A stretch of DNA of 64,000 bases from Thalassospira profundimaris (GCF_003326795.1 NZ_JPWI01000003.1:186001-250000); one strand, 5' to 3'; counted from the stretch's first letter, positions 1-9,537 are shown. Numbers and translations: made by a program. The notes: generated by a model not told the origin, from the sequence alone.

Positions 1-25
1 ACTGGTCGAACTTGAGCAGGTTTGA
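1..25 (+). CDS. 3' end of probable methylmalonyl-CoA epimerase (partial)
   Basis: An open frame enters from the left edge and closes with TGA; its last seven residues read LVELEQV. Methylmalonyl-CoA epimerases often end in a similar tail, because the last beta strand carries a metal-ligand glutamate. In Alphaproteobacteria mce commonly precedes a DUF1467 gene and proS, as it would here. Only seven codons are visible, so the name rests mostly on gene order and could be wrong. Confidence 0.4.
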
Positions 26-129
26 CAACACCCCGTGCAATCAAGACACCTGTCCCGTGATGATATCACCGGGCAGGCGTGCTGTTTCCCACCGACAAGA
101 ATTTTGCCCACCACAAAGAAGAGAAACTC

Positions 130-369
130 ATGAACTGGTTTTCAGGACTGCTGGTCTATATCGTTATCTGGTGGCTTGTTCTGTTCATGGTTTTACCATT
201 CGGCGTGAAGCGCGAGGAAAATGTTGAACCCGGAAATGACAGCGGCGCACCGCAAAAAGCCCATATGTGGAAAAAGGTCTTCGCCACCAGTGTCATTTCA
301 GCAATTTTGTGGGCTGTTGCGGTCTTTGTGATTACCAGTGGCATGATCGAAGTCCGCCCGCCGCAATAA
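130..369 (+). CDS. DUF1467 family small membrane protein
   Basis: A 79-residue protein with two hydrophobic segments, about residues 4-24 and 52-71, joined by a short polar loop of charged residues, Gly and Pro. The N-terminus (MNWFSGLLVYIVIWW) and the FGVK motif after the first helix fit the DUF1467 family, small inner-membrane proteins of Alphaproteobacteria with no established function. The ATG at 130 was chosen because it follows an AAGAGA purine run and begins the conserved first helix; an upstream in-frame start at 79 would add an unrelated polar leader. It follows the presumed mce by about 100 nt and ends just before a strong terminator, so it probably closes that operon. Confidence 0.85.
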   Translation: MNWFSGLLVYIVIWWLVLFMVLPFGVKREENVEPGNDSGAPQKAHMWKKVFATSVISAILWAVAVFVITSGMIEVRPPQ

Positions 370-394
370 ACCAGACAGTCATTGCAGATAACAT

Positions 395-424
395 AAAACC
401 CCGCACAAAATTCTGCGGGGTTTT
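395..424 (+). terminator. Intrinsic terminator after DUF1467 gene
   Basis: A perfect 11-bp stem (AAAACCCCGCA at 395-405 with TGCGGGGTTTT at 414-424) encloses an 8-nt loop. The T-rich end of the right arm supplies the U tract. It lies 26 nt after the DUF1467 stop. Confidence 0.85.
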
Positions 425-429
425 GTCGT

Positions 430-786
430 TAAAGACTGCACAAAATCGGATTGGACGGGGCAGGAGCAAAAAAAAAGCAAGATCGCGAGGATCTTGCTAA
501 GATGCTATTTTTATAGCTATTTTCCCGTAATCTTTTTTATGCTTCCTCCTAAGACCTGGGCATGTAGCACAGGTTTTAATTCGACGTCGCGCCTGCTTCT
601 TGTATGCTTATTGGCAACAAAGCCTCCCGCAATTTTATGAGCGGCTGCGATACGCCTCCCGCAACGATCTTGCGCCGAAAGCGGAGGATTAAAAAGCCAC
701 ATGTTTCAGTTTTATGCAAGATGTTTTGACCAAACTTCACAAATGTTTCGATGCTGCACCGCACACAGATAGGGTGAAACTACAAG
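430..786. other. Intergenic stretch with no certain gene
   Basis: This stretch between the DUF1467 terminator and the next gene is AT-richer than its neighbours and holds no convincing long frame. It contains a minus-strand terminator (468-498), two copies of GCCTCCCGCAA (622-632 and 654-664), and a 61-codon minus-strand frame (517-702, MWLFNPPLSAQD...) whose stop lies 19 nt from that terminator. That frame has no clear ribosome binding site and unusual codon choice, so I do not call it a gene. A promoter for the secreted protein at 787 presumably lies at the right end, but I see no clear -35/-10 pair. Confidence 0.5.
468..498 (-). terminator. Orphan intrinsic terminator on the minus strand
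   Basis: AGCAAGATC (476-484) pairs perfectly with GATCTTGCT (490-498) around the 5-nt loop GCGAG. On the minus strand the hairpin is followed directly by a run of about nine T (an A run at 468-476 on the plus strand), a textbook intrinsic terminator. No annotated minus-strand gene ends here, so it implies an unannotated transcript coming from 500-780. Confidence 0.7.
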
Positions 787-1344
787 ATGACTAATATTCC
801 ATTGGTCGAACCTATTTCCAGCCATGGCTTGGGTCTAAAAATCAGACTATTGGCGGTTGTTTCTGCAACCTTGATGATTGCGGTTCCGGTGTCCGGGGCG
901 ATGGCGCAGGCCGAATCCCCGTTTCCATCTTCGCAAGAAAATCCGCTGACCGGTGATGCCGACGCGACGTCTCCGGTTGTCGAGGATGTCAAACAGACGA
1001 TCACCGTGTCAAAGTCGGCTTGTCGTGCTTTGGTACAACACGTGCCGGATGCGGATGTTGCCTATCAGCCCGGTGTTGATGTTCGTGGCAACAAGGTTGT
1101 CGGAGCTGATCTGAATGGGGGCAGCAATATTTTGCAATCCTTGCCAAAGGAAATCGAATTTCCGGTGACGCTGGACTTCTTCGCATATAGCGGCATCGCA
1201 GTGCCGGACGGTGTTAGCGGCGAGCAGTCGATTGGCAAAATCACATATCGCAACGGCCGGGTGTACTTTAATGATCAGCCGCTGGGCGACGAGGCATATA
1301 GTGACGAACTGATCGCCGCTTGTCGCGAAGCGGGCTTTCGCTGA
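787..1344 (+). CDS. Secreted/periplasmic protein of unknown function
   Basis: A 185-residue protein. Residues 18-40 are hydrophobic and end in the signal-peptidase motif AMA before QAES, so an exported protein is likely; the signal is preceded by an unusually long, fairly neutral n-region of 17 residues. After a low-complexity Ser/Pro/Asp stretch (about 41-72) comes a compact domain with the sequence VAYQPGVDVRGNKV, a pattern I associate with uncharacterised secreted proteins of Rhodospirillales and related orders; no function is known to me. Two Cys (in SACRAL and AACREAG) could form a disulfide. It stands alone between a terminator and the proS leader. ATG 787 has only a weak AGGGTGA 11 nt upstream. 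Confidence 0.75.
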   Translation: MTNIPLVEPISSHGLGLKIRLLAVVSATLMIAVPVSGAMAQAESPFPSSQENPLTGDADATSPVVEDVKQTITVSKSACRALVQHVPDADVAYQPGVDVRGNKVVGADLNGGSNILQSLPKEIEFPVTLDFFAYSGIAVPDGVSGEQSIGKITYRNGRVYFNDQPLGDEAYSDELIAACREAGFR

Positions 1345-1511
1345 TCGGAATACGCGTCTGATTTCGACCATCGCAGTTTTGCCATCATTTAAAACTATGC
1401 AGGCCGGGATCATATTACGAAGTTCCGGCTTGCGTTTCGGGCTGTGCTGTCGCATTTTCCGGGCAAGGTTTATACACCCACATATTCAGATTTGATCATC
1501 ACGAGGCATTG

Positions 1512-2831
1512 ATGCGTCTTTCCCAGTTCTTTCTGCCGACCCTGAAGGAAACCCCGTCAGAAGCACAGATCGTTTCTCATCGTCTGATGCTGCGCGCCGG
1601 CATGGTGCGTCAGCTCACGTCAGGGATCTATTCATGGTTGCCGCTTGGCTACCGTGTTCTTAAAAAGATCGAACAGATTGTTCGTGAAGAACAGGACGCT
1701 GTTGGTTGCAACGAATTGCTGATGCCGACGATCCAGCCGGCGGAGCTTTGGCAGGAAAGTGGTCGTTATGACGATTACGGTCTTGAGATGCTGCGCATTA
1801 CGGACCGCCATGATCGTCAGATGCTGTTTGGTCCGACCAACGAAGAAGCCATCACCGATATCTTCCGTAAGGATGTGCGTTCCTACAAACAGCTGCCGCA
1901 GCTGCTGTATCATATTCAGTGGAAGTTCCGTGACGAGATCCGCCCGCGCTTTGGCGTGATGCGCGGGCGCGAATTCCTGATGAAGGATGCCTATTCGTTC
2001 GATATCGATTACGAAAGCTCGCGTCACGCCTATAACAAGATGTTCCTGGCATATTGCCGGACCTTCACCCGTCTGGGCGTCAAGGCCATTCCGATGGTTG
2101 CTGATACCGGACCGATTGGTGGTGATCTGAGCCATGAATTCATCATTCTCGCCGATACCGGCGAAAGCGAAGTCTTCTGCGACCAGAAGTGGCTCGCCAA
2201 GGACCTGAGCGGCAAGGGCGTTGATCTTAATGACCGTACTGCTCTGGAAAACTGGGTGCAGGGTACGCTGGTTGATTATGCCGCGACCGAAGAAAAGCAC
2301 GATCCGGCCAACAGCCCGATTTCCGGTGATGACCTGATCGCGACCCGCGGGATCGAAGTCGGCCATATCTTCCACTTCGGAACCAAATATTCTGAACCGA
2401 TGGGCGCGACTGTTCTTGGCCCGGATGGCAAGGAAGTCCCGGTCATGATGGGGTCTTACGGGATCGGTGTCTCGCGTCTTGTCGGTGCATTGATCGAAGC
2501 ATCGCATGATGAAAACGGTATTATCTGGCCCGATGCGGTTGCACCTTACAAGGTTGGTCTGATCAACCTGCGTACAGGTGACGATGAATGCGATGCTGCC
2601 TGTGAAGATGCCTATGCGAAGCTGTCGAACGCTGGCATCGAGGTTCTTTATGATGACCGCGACATTCGTGCGGGTGGCAAATTCGCCGATATGGACCTGA
2701 TTGGTCTGCCATGGCAGATCGTGATTGGCCCGAAAGGCTTGAAAAACGGTGTGGTTGAACTGAAAAACCGCAGAACCGGTGAAAAAACAGAAGTCACATT
2801 CGAAGCGGCTCTGAACCAGATCAGCGCCTGA
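1512..2831 (+). CDS. proS: Prolyl-tRNA synthetase, short bacterial form
   Basis: Charges tRNA-Pro with proline in the cytoplasm. The 439-residue length fits the short alphaproteobacterial ProRS, which lacks the large editing insertion of the E. coli type. Class II motifs are clear: motif 1 near [11 protein letters not shown], motif 2 around [17 protein letters not shown], motif 3 as [16 protein letters not shown], followed by the anticodon-binding domain ([12 protein letters not shown] onward). ATG 1512 is preceded by GAGG at the right spacing; the TTG codon just before it is not needed. The next gene, lolC, starts 112 nt downstream, the usual order in this group. Confidence 0.96.
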   Translation: MRLSQFFLPTLKETPSEAQIVSHRLMLRAGMVRQLTSGIYSWLPLGYRVLKKIEQIVREEQDAVGCNELLMPTIQPAELWQESGRYDDYGLEMLRITDRHDRQMLFGPTNEEAITDIFRKDVRSYKQLPQLLYHIQWKFRDEIRPRFGVMRGREFLMKDAYSFDIDYESSRHAYNKMFLAYCRTFTRLGVKAIPMVADTGPIGGDLSHEFIILADTGESEVFCDQKWLAKDLSGKGVDLNDRTALENWVQGTLVDYAATEEKHDPANSPISGDDLIATRGIEVGHIFHFGTKYSEPMGATVLGPDGKEVPVMMGSYGIGVSRLVGALIEASHDENGIIWPDAVAPYKVGLINLRTGDDECDAACEDAYAKLSNAGIEVLYDDRDIRAGGKFADMDLIGLPWQIVIGPKGLKNGVVELKNRRTGEKTEVTFEAALNQISA

Positions 2832-2943
2832 TAAAATATTGTTTGACGGGGCGGCTTAAGGCTGCCCCGTTATCATTTCGGCTTTGGGGGCTCCAGGCCA
2901 CCCGGACCATTTCCTGACCATATTCCACAAGGATAGATTGCCC

Positions 2944-4194
2944 ATGTTCAGTCCGTTCGAGCGTATGGTGGCCTTTCGCTACCTGCGTCCACGTCGGCAG
3001 GAAGGCTTTGTTTCCGTCATCGCCATCTTTTCGTTGCTTGGCATCATGCTTGGTGTTGCGACGCTGATTATCGTTATGTCGGTGATGAACGGTTTCCGTG
3101 CCGAACTGCTTGGCCGTATTTTGGGGCTGAACGGGCATATCTCTGTTTATGCGCAGGGCAATGGTGGCATTGGTGACTATGCCAAGATCGAAAAGCAGAT
3201 CGCCGATACCGGAAATGTCATGATGACGGTCCCCGTGGTCGAAGGGCAGGTGATGGCATCGAAAAACGGTCGTGCATCGGGTGCAATTGTACGTGGTATG
3301 CGTCCTGAAGACGTCAAAAAGCGCAAGACGATTGCTGATAACATCGTTTTCGGATCGCTTGATGACTTCAAGGGCGATGATACCGTGATCATGGGTGCGC
3401 GCCTTGCCATGAAACTTGGCGTCGGTGTCGGCGATACGGTCAACCTGATTTCGCCCAAGGGCAATGTAACAGCGTTTGGCGCGGTTCCGCGCGTCCGGGC
3501 TTATACGGTTGCCGGTCTGTTTGATATTGGCATGTATGAATATGACAGCGGCTTTATCTTCATGCCGTTATCAGCAGCCCAGGTTTATTTCCGTCTGCCT
3601 GAACAGATCACGCATTTCGAAGTCATGCTTGATGATATCTCGGTCCTTGGAGATACCATGGATCAGTTGCTGACCACGTTGTCTGGTGAACGCTTGCGAC
3701 TTGTGAACTGGCAGCAATCCAATGCCGGGTTCTTCAATGCACTTCAGGTCGAACGCAATGTGATGTTCCTGATTCTGACCCTGATTATTCTGGTCGCCGC
3801 ATTTAACATCATTTCGGGCATGGTCATGCTGGTGAAGGACAAGGGGCGCGATATCGCGATCCTGCGAACAATGGGGGCGACGAGACAGTCCATCATGAAG
3901 GTGTTCTTCCTTGCAGGTGCCTCTATTGGTGTCCTGGGAACGCTCAGCGGTCTGATCATCGGGGTGCTGTTCTGTCTGAACATTGAAAATATCCGTCAGT
4001 TCATTCAAACCCTGACCGGGACCGATCTGTTTAACGCCGAGATCTATTTCCTGTCGCAGCTTCCTGCGGACATGGATGTCAGCGAAGTGGTGCTGGTTTG
4101 TGTGATGTCACTGAGCTTGTCTTTCCTTGCGACCGTCTATCCGGCATGGCGTGCGTCACGCCTCGATCCGGTGGAGGCCCTGCGTTATGAGTGA
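2944..4194 (+). CDS. lolC: Lipoprotein-releasing ABC transporter, permease LolC/LolE family
   Basis: Inner-membrane permease that, with the ATPase LolD, extracts outer-membrane lipoproteins and passes them to LolA. 416 residues: a helix at about 22-46, a large periplasmic domain to about 275, then three C-terminal helices (about 275-300, 320-345 and 380-405) with the FtsX-like fold. The N-terminal [17 protein letters not shown] segment is typical of LolC/E. Many Alphaproteobacteria have a single LolC/E-type subunit that forms a homodimer; only one permease is present here. ATG 2944 follows AAGGAT. The stop overlaps the start of lolD by 8 nt, implying coupled translation. Confidence 0.94.
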   Translation: MFSPFERMVAFRYLRPRRQEGFVSVIAIFSLLGIMLGVATLIIVMSVMNGFRAELLGRILGLNGHISVYAQGNGGIGDYAKIEKQIADTGNVMMTVPVVEGQVMASKNGRASGAIVRGMRPEDVKKRKTIADNIVFGSLDDFKGDDTVIMGARLAMKLGVGVGDTVNLISPKGNVTAFGAVPRVRAYTVAGLFDIGMYEYDSGFIFMPLSAAQVYFRLPEQITHFEVMLDDISVLGDTMDQLLTTLSGERLRLVNWQQSNAGFFNALQVERNVMFLILTLIILVAAFNIISGMVMLVKDKGRDIAILRTMGATRQSIMKVFFLAGASIGVLGTLSGLIIGVLFCLNIENIRQFIQTLTGTDLFNAEIYFLSQLPADMDVSEVVLVCVMSLSLSFLATVYPAWRASRLDPVEALRYE

Positions 4195-4921
4195 TCTGAT
4201 CAAAACCACAGCCAAACAGCGTTCGCGCAATGTTGTTCTGCGCCTTGAAAAGATTGATCGCATCTTCAATCAGGGGCCAGATCAGCTCGAAATCCTCAAA
4301 TCGGTTGATCTTGAAATTCATCAGGGCGAAATCGTCGCCCTTGTCGGCCCGTCCGGTGCCGGTAAATCTACGCTGCTTCAGATTGCCGGGCTTCTGGAAA
4401 AGCCCGATGGTGGTCTGGTGTCGATTGGTGGCAAACGCAGCACCGATCTTTCTGATCTTGCCCGTACAGAGATGCGTCGAAAGCATATCGGTTTTGTCTA
4501 TCAGTACCATCATTTGCTGCCGGAGTTTTCCGCATTGGAAAATGTCGTTATGCCGCAAATGATCAACGGGCTTAAACGGGCAGAAGCCGACGAACGCGGA
4601 CTTGAACTGTTGCGCTGTCTTGGTCTTGAAAAGCGTGCAGATCACCGTCCGGCACGCCTTTCGGGCGGCGAGCAACAGCGTGTGGCAATTGCCCGCGCGC
4701 TCGCCAATGTGCCGGATGTCCTGTTTGCCGACGAACCGACCGGCAACCTTGATCCGCAGACCGCCGAAACCGTGTTTGGCATGTTGATGACACTGGTACG
4801 CGAAACCGGACTGGCGTCGCTGATCGCGACCCATAACCCGGAACTGGCGCGCCAGATGGACCGGGTCGTGACCCTGCGTGATGGTCATTTGATCGAACTT
4901 GATCCAGCCGAACTTTCCTAA
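4187..4921 (+). CDS. lolD: Lipoprotein-releasing ABC transporter ATPase LolD
   Basis: ATPase that powers lipoprotein release by the LolC-type permease encoded just upstream. 244 residues with Walker [10 protein letters not shown] (54-62), Q-loop Gln106, signature LSGGEQQR (158-165), Walker B VLFADEP (178-184) and an H-loop in IATHN. ATG 4187 overlaps the lolC stop by 8 nt and follows GGAGG (4172-4176), so translation is probably coupled. A frame open further upstream would overlap lolC more deeply without improving the match to the family. Confidence 0.95.
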   Translation: MSDLIKTTAKQRSRNVVLRLEKIDRIFNQGPDQLEILKSVDLEIHQGEIVALVGPSGAGKSTLLQIAGLLEKPDGGLVSIGGKRSTDLSDLARTEMRRKHIGFVYQYHHLLPEFSALENVVMPQMINGLKRAEADERGLELLRCLGLEKRADHRPARLSGGEQQRVAIARALANVPDVLFADEPTGNLDPQTAETVFGMLMTLVRETGLASLIATHNPELARQMDRVVTLRDGHLIELDPAELS

Positions 4922-4946
4922 GCGATCAAAATTCTTTAAGCTGGTC

Positions 4947-4995
4947 TGACACATCGCATTCCGGGGCCGGAATGCGATGTGTCACCTGCCTTTTT
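4947..4995 (+). terminator. Perfect 16-bp hairpin between lolD and dnaE, probable terminator
   Basis: TGACACATCGCATTCC (4947-4962) pairs perfectly with GGAATGCGATGTGTCA (4969-4984) around a 6-nt loop; five T follow within 7 nt. It starts 26 nt after the lolD stop and ends 36 nt before dnaE. It probably terminates the lol operon, but it also lies inside the dnaE leader. Confidence 0.65.
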
Positions 4996-5020
4996 ACTTT
5001 ATCTCAGAGGTCTAGCTCCG

Positions 5021-8000
5021 ATGGAAAACGGTTTCGTCCATCTTCGTGTTCACACCAACTATTCGCTTGCCGAAGGTGCCATCACGACCAAGGAGCTGGC
5101 GAAACTCTGTGCTGCTGACGGCCAGCCTGCCGTTGCAATGACCGATACCGACAACATGTTTGGCGCTCTTGATTTTGCTGGCGCGCTTAGTGGTAGCGGT
5201 GTTCAGCCGATCCTTGGCGTTCAGATGGGGGTGGAACGCTTTGGCGATAAGCCTGTTGTCGGGAAAATCGCCCGCGAACCGATGCCGGATCGTCTGGTGC
5301 TGATTGCACAAAACAAGGAAGGTTATTTCAATCTTCTGAAAATTGTGTCGCGCGCCCACATGACATCCGAAGCCGGTAGCGAACCCAAAGCCCTGTACGA
5401 GCATATTCGCACCTATTCCGATCACGTCATTTGCCTGACCGGTGGCCCGACCGGGCCACTGGCGCGACTTCTGGCCGAAGAACAGGTTGAAAAGGCCGAA
5501 GATTGCCTTGCCCAGCTCAAGGATATATTCGGTGATCGTCTGTATATTGAACTGCAGCGCCACGGTGAAGAGCTGGAAGATCTGGTCGAGCCCGGATTGA
5601 TCAAACTTGCCTATGATCACAATGTGCCGCTTGTCGCCACCAATAACTGCTATTTCCCGTCGATTGATATGTATGAAGCGCACGACGTCTTCATTTGTAT
5701 TGGGCAGGGGGCTGTTGTTGGTCAGGAAGATCGCTGGAAACTCACGCCCGATCACCGCTTCAAGACCGCAGCCGAAATGCGCGACTTGTTTGCCGATATC
5801 CCCGAGGCCTGTGACAATACGCTTCTGATTGCGAAGCGTTGTTCCTGGCACGTTGAAAAGATCGACCCGATCTTGCCGCCATTCGACTGCGGCGAAGGCC
5901 GCACAGAGGTCGATGAATTGCGTCACATGTCCGAAGAAGGCCTTAAGGGGCGTCTGGAAAAATATGTCTATACCGAAGGCATGTCGGATACCGAAAAGGA
6001 AGAAATCGCCAAACCATATTGGGAACGCCTTGATTACGAACTGGGCATCATCAACCAGATGGGCTTCCCCGGTTACTTCCTGATCGTTGCGGACTTTATC
6101 CAATGGGCCAAGGATCACGGGATTCCGGTCGGGCCTGGTCGTGGTTCGGGTGCAGGGTCGCTGGTTGCCTATGCGCTTTTGATTACCGACCTTGATCCGT
6201 TGCGTTTCTCGTTGCTGTTCGAACGTTTCCTTAATCCGGAACGTGTCTCCATGCCTGACTTTGACGTCGATTTCTGTCAGGACCGGCGCGGTGAGGTAAT
6301 CGAATATGTCCAGAAGAAATACGGACATGATCGTGTTGCCCAGATCATCACCTTCGGTAAGCTGCAGGCAAAGGCGGCCGTGCGTGACGTTGGTCGCGTT
6401 CTGAGCATCCCATATGGCTATGTCGACAAGATCTGTAAGATGATCCCGGGTGATCCAGCCAAACCGATCCCGCTTAAGGAAGGGATCGACATGGAACCCG
6501 ACCTTCGCCGGATTGCGCGTGAAGACCCCGATATTGACCGTTTGCTGTCAATTGCGATGCAGATCGAGGGGCTTTATCGTAACTCATCGACCCACGCGGC
6601 GGGCGTGGTGATCGGGGACCGCGACCTTGATGAACTGGTCCCGATCTATCGCGATCCGCGTTCGGACATGCCGGTCACCCAGTTCAACATGAAGTATGTT
6701 GAAAATGCCGGTCTTGTGAAGTTTGACTTCCTTGGTCTGAAGACGCTGACGGTGATCATCGAAGCCGTCAAGCTCATGCTTCAACGTAAAGACGTCCCGC
6801 AAAACTTTGATATCAGTGCGATTCCTCTCGATGATAGAGCGTCGTTCAAATTGCTGTCTGCTGCGGAAACGGTTGGCGTGTTCCAGCTCGAATCCCAGGG
6901 CATGCAGGATGTTTTGCGGGGGCTGAAGCCCGATACGCTTGAAGATATTATCGCTGTCGTGGCGCTGTATCGTCCGGGGCCGATGGACAATATCCCGCAT
7001 TACATTGCGCGTAAGCATGGTCAGGAAGAACCTGATTACATGCACCCGATGTTGCAGCCGATCCTCGAAGAAACCTATGGCATCATGATCTATCAGGAGC
7101 AAGTCATGGAACTTGCCCAGATCATGGCGGGCTACTCGCTTGGCGGTGCTGACCTGTTGCGCCGTGCAATGGGTAAGAAAATCGCCGAGGAAATGGAAAA
7201 ACAGCGCAGCCTGTTTGTCGATGGCGCGGAAAAGAACAGCGTTGATCGCGGGCAGGCGTCTGACATCTTCGATCAGGTAGCGAAGTTCGCATCCTATGGC
7301 TTTAACAAATCCCACGCCGCTGCTTATGCGCTGGTAGCCTATCAAACAGCTTATCTGAAGGCGAACTATCCGGTCGAGTTCATGGCCGCACTTATGACGC
7401 TCGATATGCATAACACCGAAAAACTTGCGGTGTTCAAGCAGGAGGTCGAACGTCTTGAGATCGAAATCCTGCCACCATGCGTCAATAATTCCCAAGTGGC
7501 ATTTTCCGTCGAAAACCACGATGGCGTGCGCAAGATCCGCTATGCATTGGCCGCGGTCCGAAATGTTGGTGACGCGGCGATGGAAAGCCTTGTGGCGGAA
7601 CGCGAGGCCAATGGGCCTTTCAAGGATATAACCGATTTTGCATCACGTATTGACAGCCGTGCTGTGAACAAGCGTTTGCTTGAAAACCTTGTGCGGGCAG
7701 GGGCCCTTGACTGCCTGTCACCCAATCGCAAGGTCATGTTCGAGAATGTCGACAAGGTAATCGCCGTTGCCCAGCGTGAAATGCAGGCCCGCAACGATGA
7801 TCAGATTTCAATGTTCGGTGACAGTAGCGGCTTTGGCAAAGACAAGATCCGTCTGCCGGATGAACGCGACTGGGTGCCGATGGAAAAGCTGACCGAGGAA
7901 TTCTCGGCCATCGGTTTCTATTTGTCGGCTCATCCCCTTGATACATTTGGTAAAAGTATCCAGCGGATCGGGATTGCCCCGATCAAGGAACTGCCAGCCC

Positions 8001-8506
8001 GAATGCGTGCACAGAACAAGGGCGCCATTCGCCTTGCCGGGACATTGATCAACGCGCGCGAAATGATATCAAAAAAGAACGGGTCAAAGTTTGCCTTTGT
8101 AATGTTCTCCGATCCGACTGGAAGTTTCGAGGTCGCCTTTTGGGCCGAAGCCTGGGCTGCCTATAAGGAAATCATCAATGCGGGTCGTCCCGTACTGCTT
8201 GTGGTAGCCGCCGAGATGCGCGAGGGGCAGTTGCGTATTCAGGGACAGCGCGTCGAGGATCTGGAGCAGGCCGTTGCCGGTGCCGCTGAGGGCATCCGTA
8301 TTCGCCTGAACCGCCCCGATCCGGTTGCTGAAATTCGCCAGCTTCTCGAAGGTGCGGGAAAGGGGCGTGGTCTTGTGACGCTTTCGTCTGTCTGTGATGA
8401 CGGCCGGATGGCCGAAATCGAGCTTGACGACAAATACAAGGTCGGTCCGTCCCTTATCGGGGCGATCGGTGCCATTCCCGGTGTCGAATTCGCCGAAGAA
8501 ATCTGA
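5021..8506 (+). CDS. dnaE: DNA polymerase III alpha subunit
   Basis: Catalytic subunit of the replicative polymerase; extends primers on both strands as part of the holoenzyme. 1161 residues, the normal length for DnaE. The N-terminal PHP domain begins HLRVHTNYSLAEGA (residues 6-19). The polymerase active site contains PDFDVDF (412-418), whose Asp415 and Asp417 match the two close catalytic aspartates of E. coli DnaE. The GPGRGSGAGSLVAYAL motif lies shortly before it. A helix-hairpin-helix region and an OB-fold (GAIRLAGTLINAREM onward) make up the C-terminus. ATG 5021 follows AGAGG; an in-frame start at 4979 would lie inside the hairpin and is unlikely. Confidence 0.97.
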   Translation: MENGFVHLRVHTNYSLAEGAITTKELAKLCAADGQPAVAMTDTDNMFGALDFAGALSGSGVQPILGVQMGVERFGDKPVVGKIAREPMPDRLVLIAQNKEGYFNLLKIVSRAHMTSEAGSEPKALYEHIRTYSDHVICLTGGPTGPLARLLAEEQVEKAEDCLAQLKDIFGDRLYIELQRHGEELEDLVEPGLIKLAYDHNVPLVATNNCYFPSIDMYEAHDVFICIGQGAVVGQEDRWKLTPDHRFKTAAEMRDLFADIPEACDNTLLIAKRCSWHVEKIDPILPPFDCGEGRTEVDELRHMSEEGLKGRLEKYVYTEGMSDTEKEEIAKPYWERLDYELGIINQMGFPGYFLIVADFIQWAKDHGIPVGPGRGSGAGSLVAYALLITDLDPLRFSLLFERFLNPERVSMPDFDVDFCQDRRGEVIEYVQKKYGHDRVAQIITFGKLQAKAAVRDVGRVLSIPYGYVDKICKMIPGDPAKPIPLKEGIDMEPDLRRIAREDPDIDRLLSIAMQIEGLYRNSSTHAAGVVIGDRDLDELVPIYRDPRSDMPVTQFNMKYVENAGLVKFDFLGLKTLTVIIEAVKLMLQRKDVPQNFDISAIPLDDRASFKLLSAAETVGVFQLESQGMQDVLRGLKPDTLEDIIAVVALYRPGPMDNIPHYIARKHGQEEPDYMHPMLQPILEETYGIMIYQEQVMELAQIMAGYSLGGADLLRRAMGKKIAEEMEKQRSLFVDGAEKNSVDRGQASDIFDQVAKFASYGFNKSHAAAYALVAYQTAYLKANYPVEFMAALMTLDMHNTEKLAVFKQEVERLEIEILPPCVNNSQVAFSVENHDGVRKIRYALAAVRNVGDAAMESLVAEREANGPFKDITDFASRIDSRAVNKRLLENLVRAGALDCLSPNRKVMFENVDKVIAVAQREMQARNDDQISMFGDSSGFGKDKIRLPDERDWVPMEKLTEEFSAIGFYLSAHPLDTFGKSIQRIGIAPIKELPARMRAQNKGAIRLAGTLINAREMISKKNGSKFAFVMFSDPTGSFEVAFWAEAWAAYKEIINAGRPVLLVVAAEMREGQLRIQGQRVEDLEQAVAGAAEGIRIRLNRPDPVAEIRQLLEGAGKGRGLVTLSSVCDDGRMAEIELDDKYKVGPSLIGAIGAIPGVEFAEEI

Positions 8507-8578
8507 TCAATTCCATTGTGTGATCTGTTAAATTGGTTCGATCCTTCACAAAGCGCGCAGAAATGCGCACTTTAGGGC

Positions 8579-8606
8579 TTGCATTCTTGTCGGTACGGGA
8601 TTAAAA
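8579..8606 (+). promoter_or_regulatory. Candidate promoter for the rpsB operon
   Basis: TTGCAT (8579-8584) and TTAAAA (8601-8606) are separated by 16 nt. This resembles a sigma-70 type promoter and would give an rpsB leader of about 125 nt. It was found by eye and is unconfirmed. Confidence 0.35.
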
Positions 8607-8737
8607 CCCGCCCCGAACATCGCACGCGGAAGAGCGGCGACTGCCGTCATATGGCAACTCGTCCATCCGGTGTTTCATGCATGAGGCGTGAAATTCCCTT
8701 TCGCGGAGGTATTAACCGGAAAAAGGTAGGAACTATT

Positions 8738-9517
8738 ATGGCATTGCCAACCTTTACCATGCGCCAGCTCATGGAAGCTGGTGTCCACTTTGGTCACCAC
8801 ACCCGCCGTTGGAACCCGAAGATGAAAAAATTCATCTTTGGTGCACGTAACGACATCCACATCCTGAACCTGCAGGAAACCGTCCCGATGCTGCATCGTG
8901 CGATGCAGGCTGTTCGCGACGTAACTGCTTCGGGCGGTCGTGTTCTCTTCGTCGGTACCAAGCGTCAGGCTTCCCCGATCATCGCAGACGCTGCAAAGCG
9001 TTGCGGCCAGTACTATGTGAACCATCGCTGGCTCGGCGGCATGCTGACCAACTGGAATACTGTTTCCAATTCGATCAAACGCCTTAAAGAACAGGAAGAA
9101 ATCCTGTCTGCAGGTGCAGAAGGTCTGACCAAAAAAGAAATCCTGAACCTGACCCGTTCGCGCGACAAGCTTGAGCGCGCACTTGGCGGTATCAAGGACA
9201 TGGGTGGTCTTCCGGACATCATCGTCGTGGTTGACACCAACAAAGAAGCACTTGCTGTTCATGAAGCAAAGAACCTGAACATTCCGGTCGTTGCAATCCT
9301 CGATTCCAACTCTGATCCGGCAAACGTTCAGTACCCGATTCCGGGCAACGACGATGCGATCCGTGCGATCCAGCTGTATTGTGACCTGTTCGTTGGTTCT
9401 GTTCTGGACGGTATCCAGGAAGAAATGACTGCTTCTGGCGCAGATCTCGGCGAAGCGGAAGAAGTTCCGGCCGAAGTAGCTGCCGCAGTTGAAGCTGCAG
9501 AAGAAGCTTCCGCATAA
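8738..9517 (+). CDS. rpsB: 30S ribosomal protein S2
   Basis: Structural protein of the small ribosomal subunit. 259 residues; the N-terminus ([20 protein letters not shown]) and the segment [14 protein letters not shown] are diagnostic of S2. A C-terminal tail of Ala and Glu (about 235-259) extends past the core domain, as in many Alphaproteobacteria. ATG 8738 is the conserved start, with AAAGGTAGGA just upstream; the frame is open further upstream but non-homologous. The gene is followed by tsf, as almost everywhere in bacteria. Confidence 0.97.
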   Translation: MALPTFTMRQLMEAGVHFGHHTRRWNPKMKKFIFGARNDIHILNLQETVPMLHRAMQAVRDVTASGGRVLFVGTKRQASPIIADAAKRCGQYYVNHRWLGGMLTNWNTVSNSIKRLKEQEEILSAGAEGLTKKEILNLTRSRDKLERALGGIKDMGGLPDIIVVVDTNKEALAVHEAKNLNIPVVAILDSNSDPANVQYPIPGNDDAIRAIQLYCDLFVGSVLDGIQEEMTASGADLGEAEEVPAEVAAAVEAAEEASA

Positions 9518-9537
9518 GTTTCACTTTGTATCTGATG

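Noticed and set aside
540-558. Minus-strand CAGGTCTTAGGAGGAAGCA resembling the SRP RNA core
   Set aside because: The conserved tetraloop and flanking pairing of SRP RNA are absent; only a superficial likeness.
5012-6328. Open frame of 438 codons antisense to dnaE
   Set aside because: Explained by the codon bias of dnaE; low-complexity, no family resemblance and no ribosome binding site.
8535-8544. GGTTCGATCC resembling a tRNA T-arm upstream of rpsB
   Set aside because: No matching acceptor stem, D-arm or anticodon arm can be built around it; a chance match.
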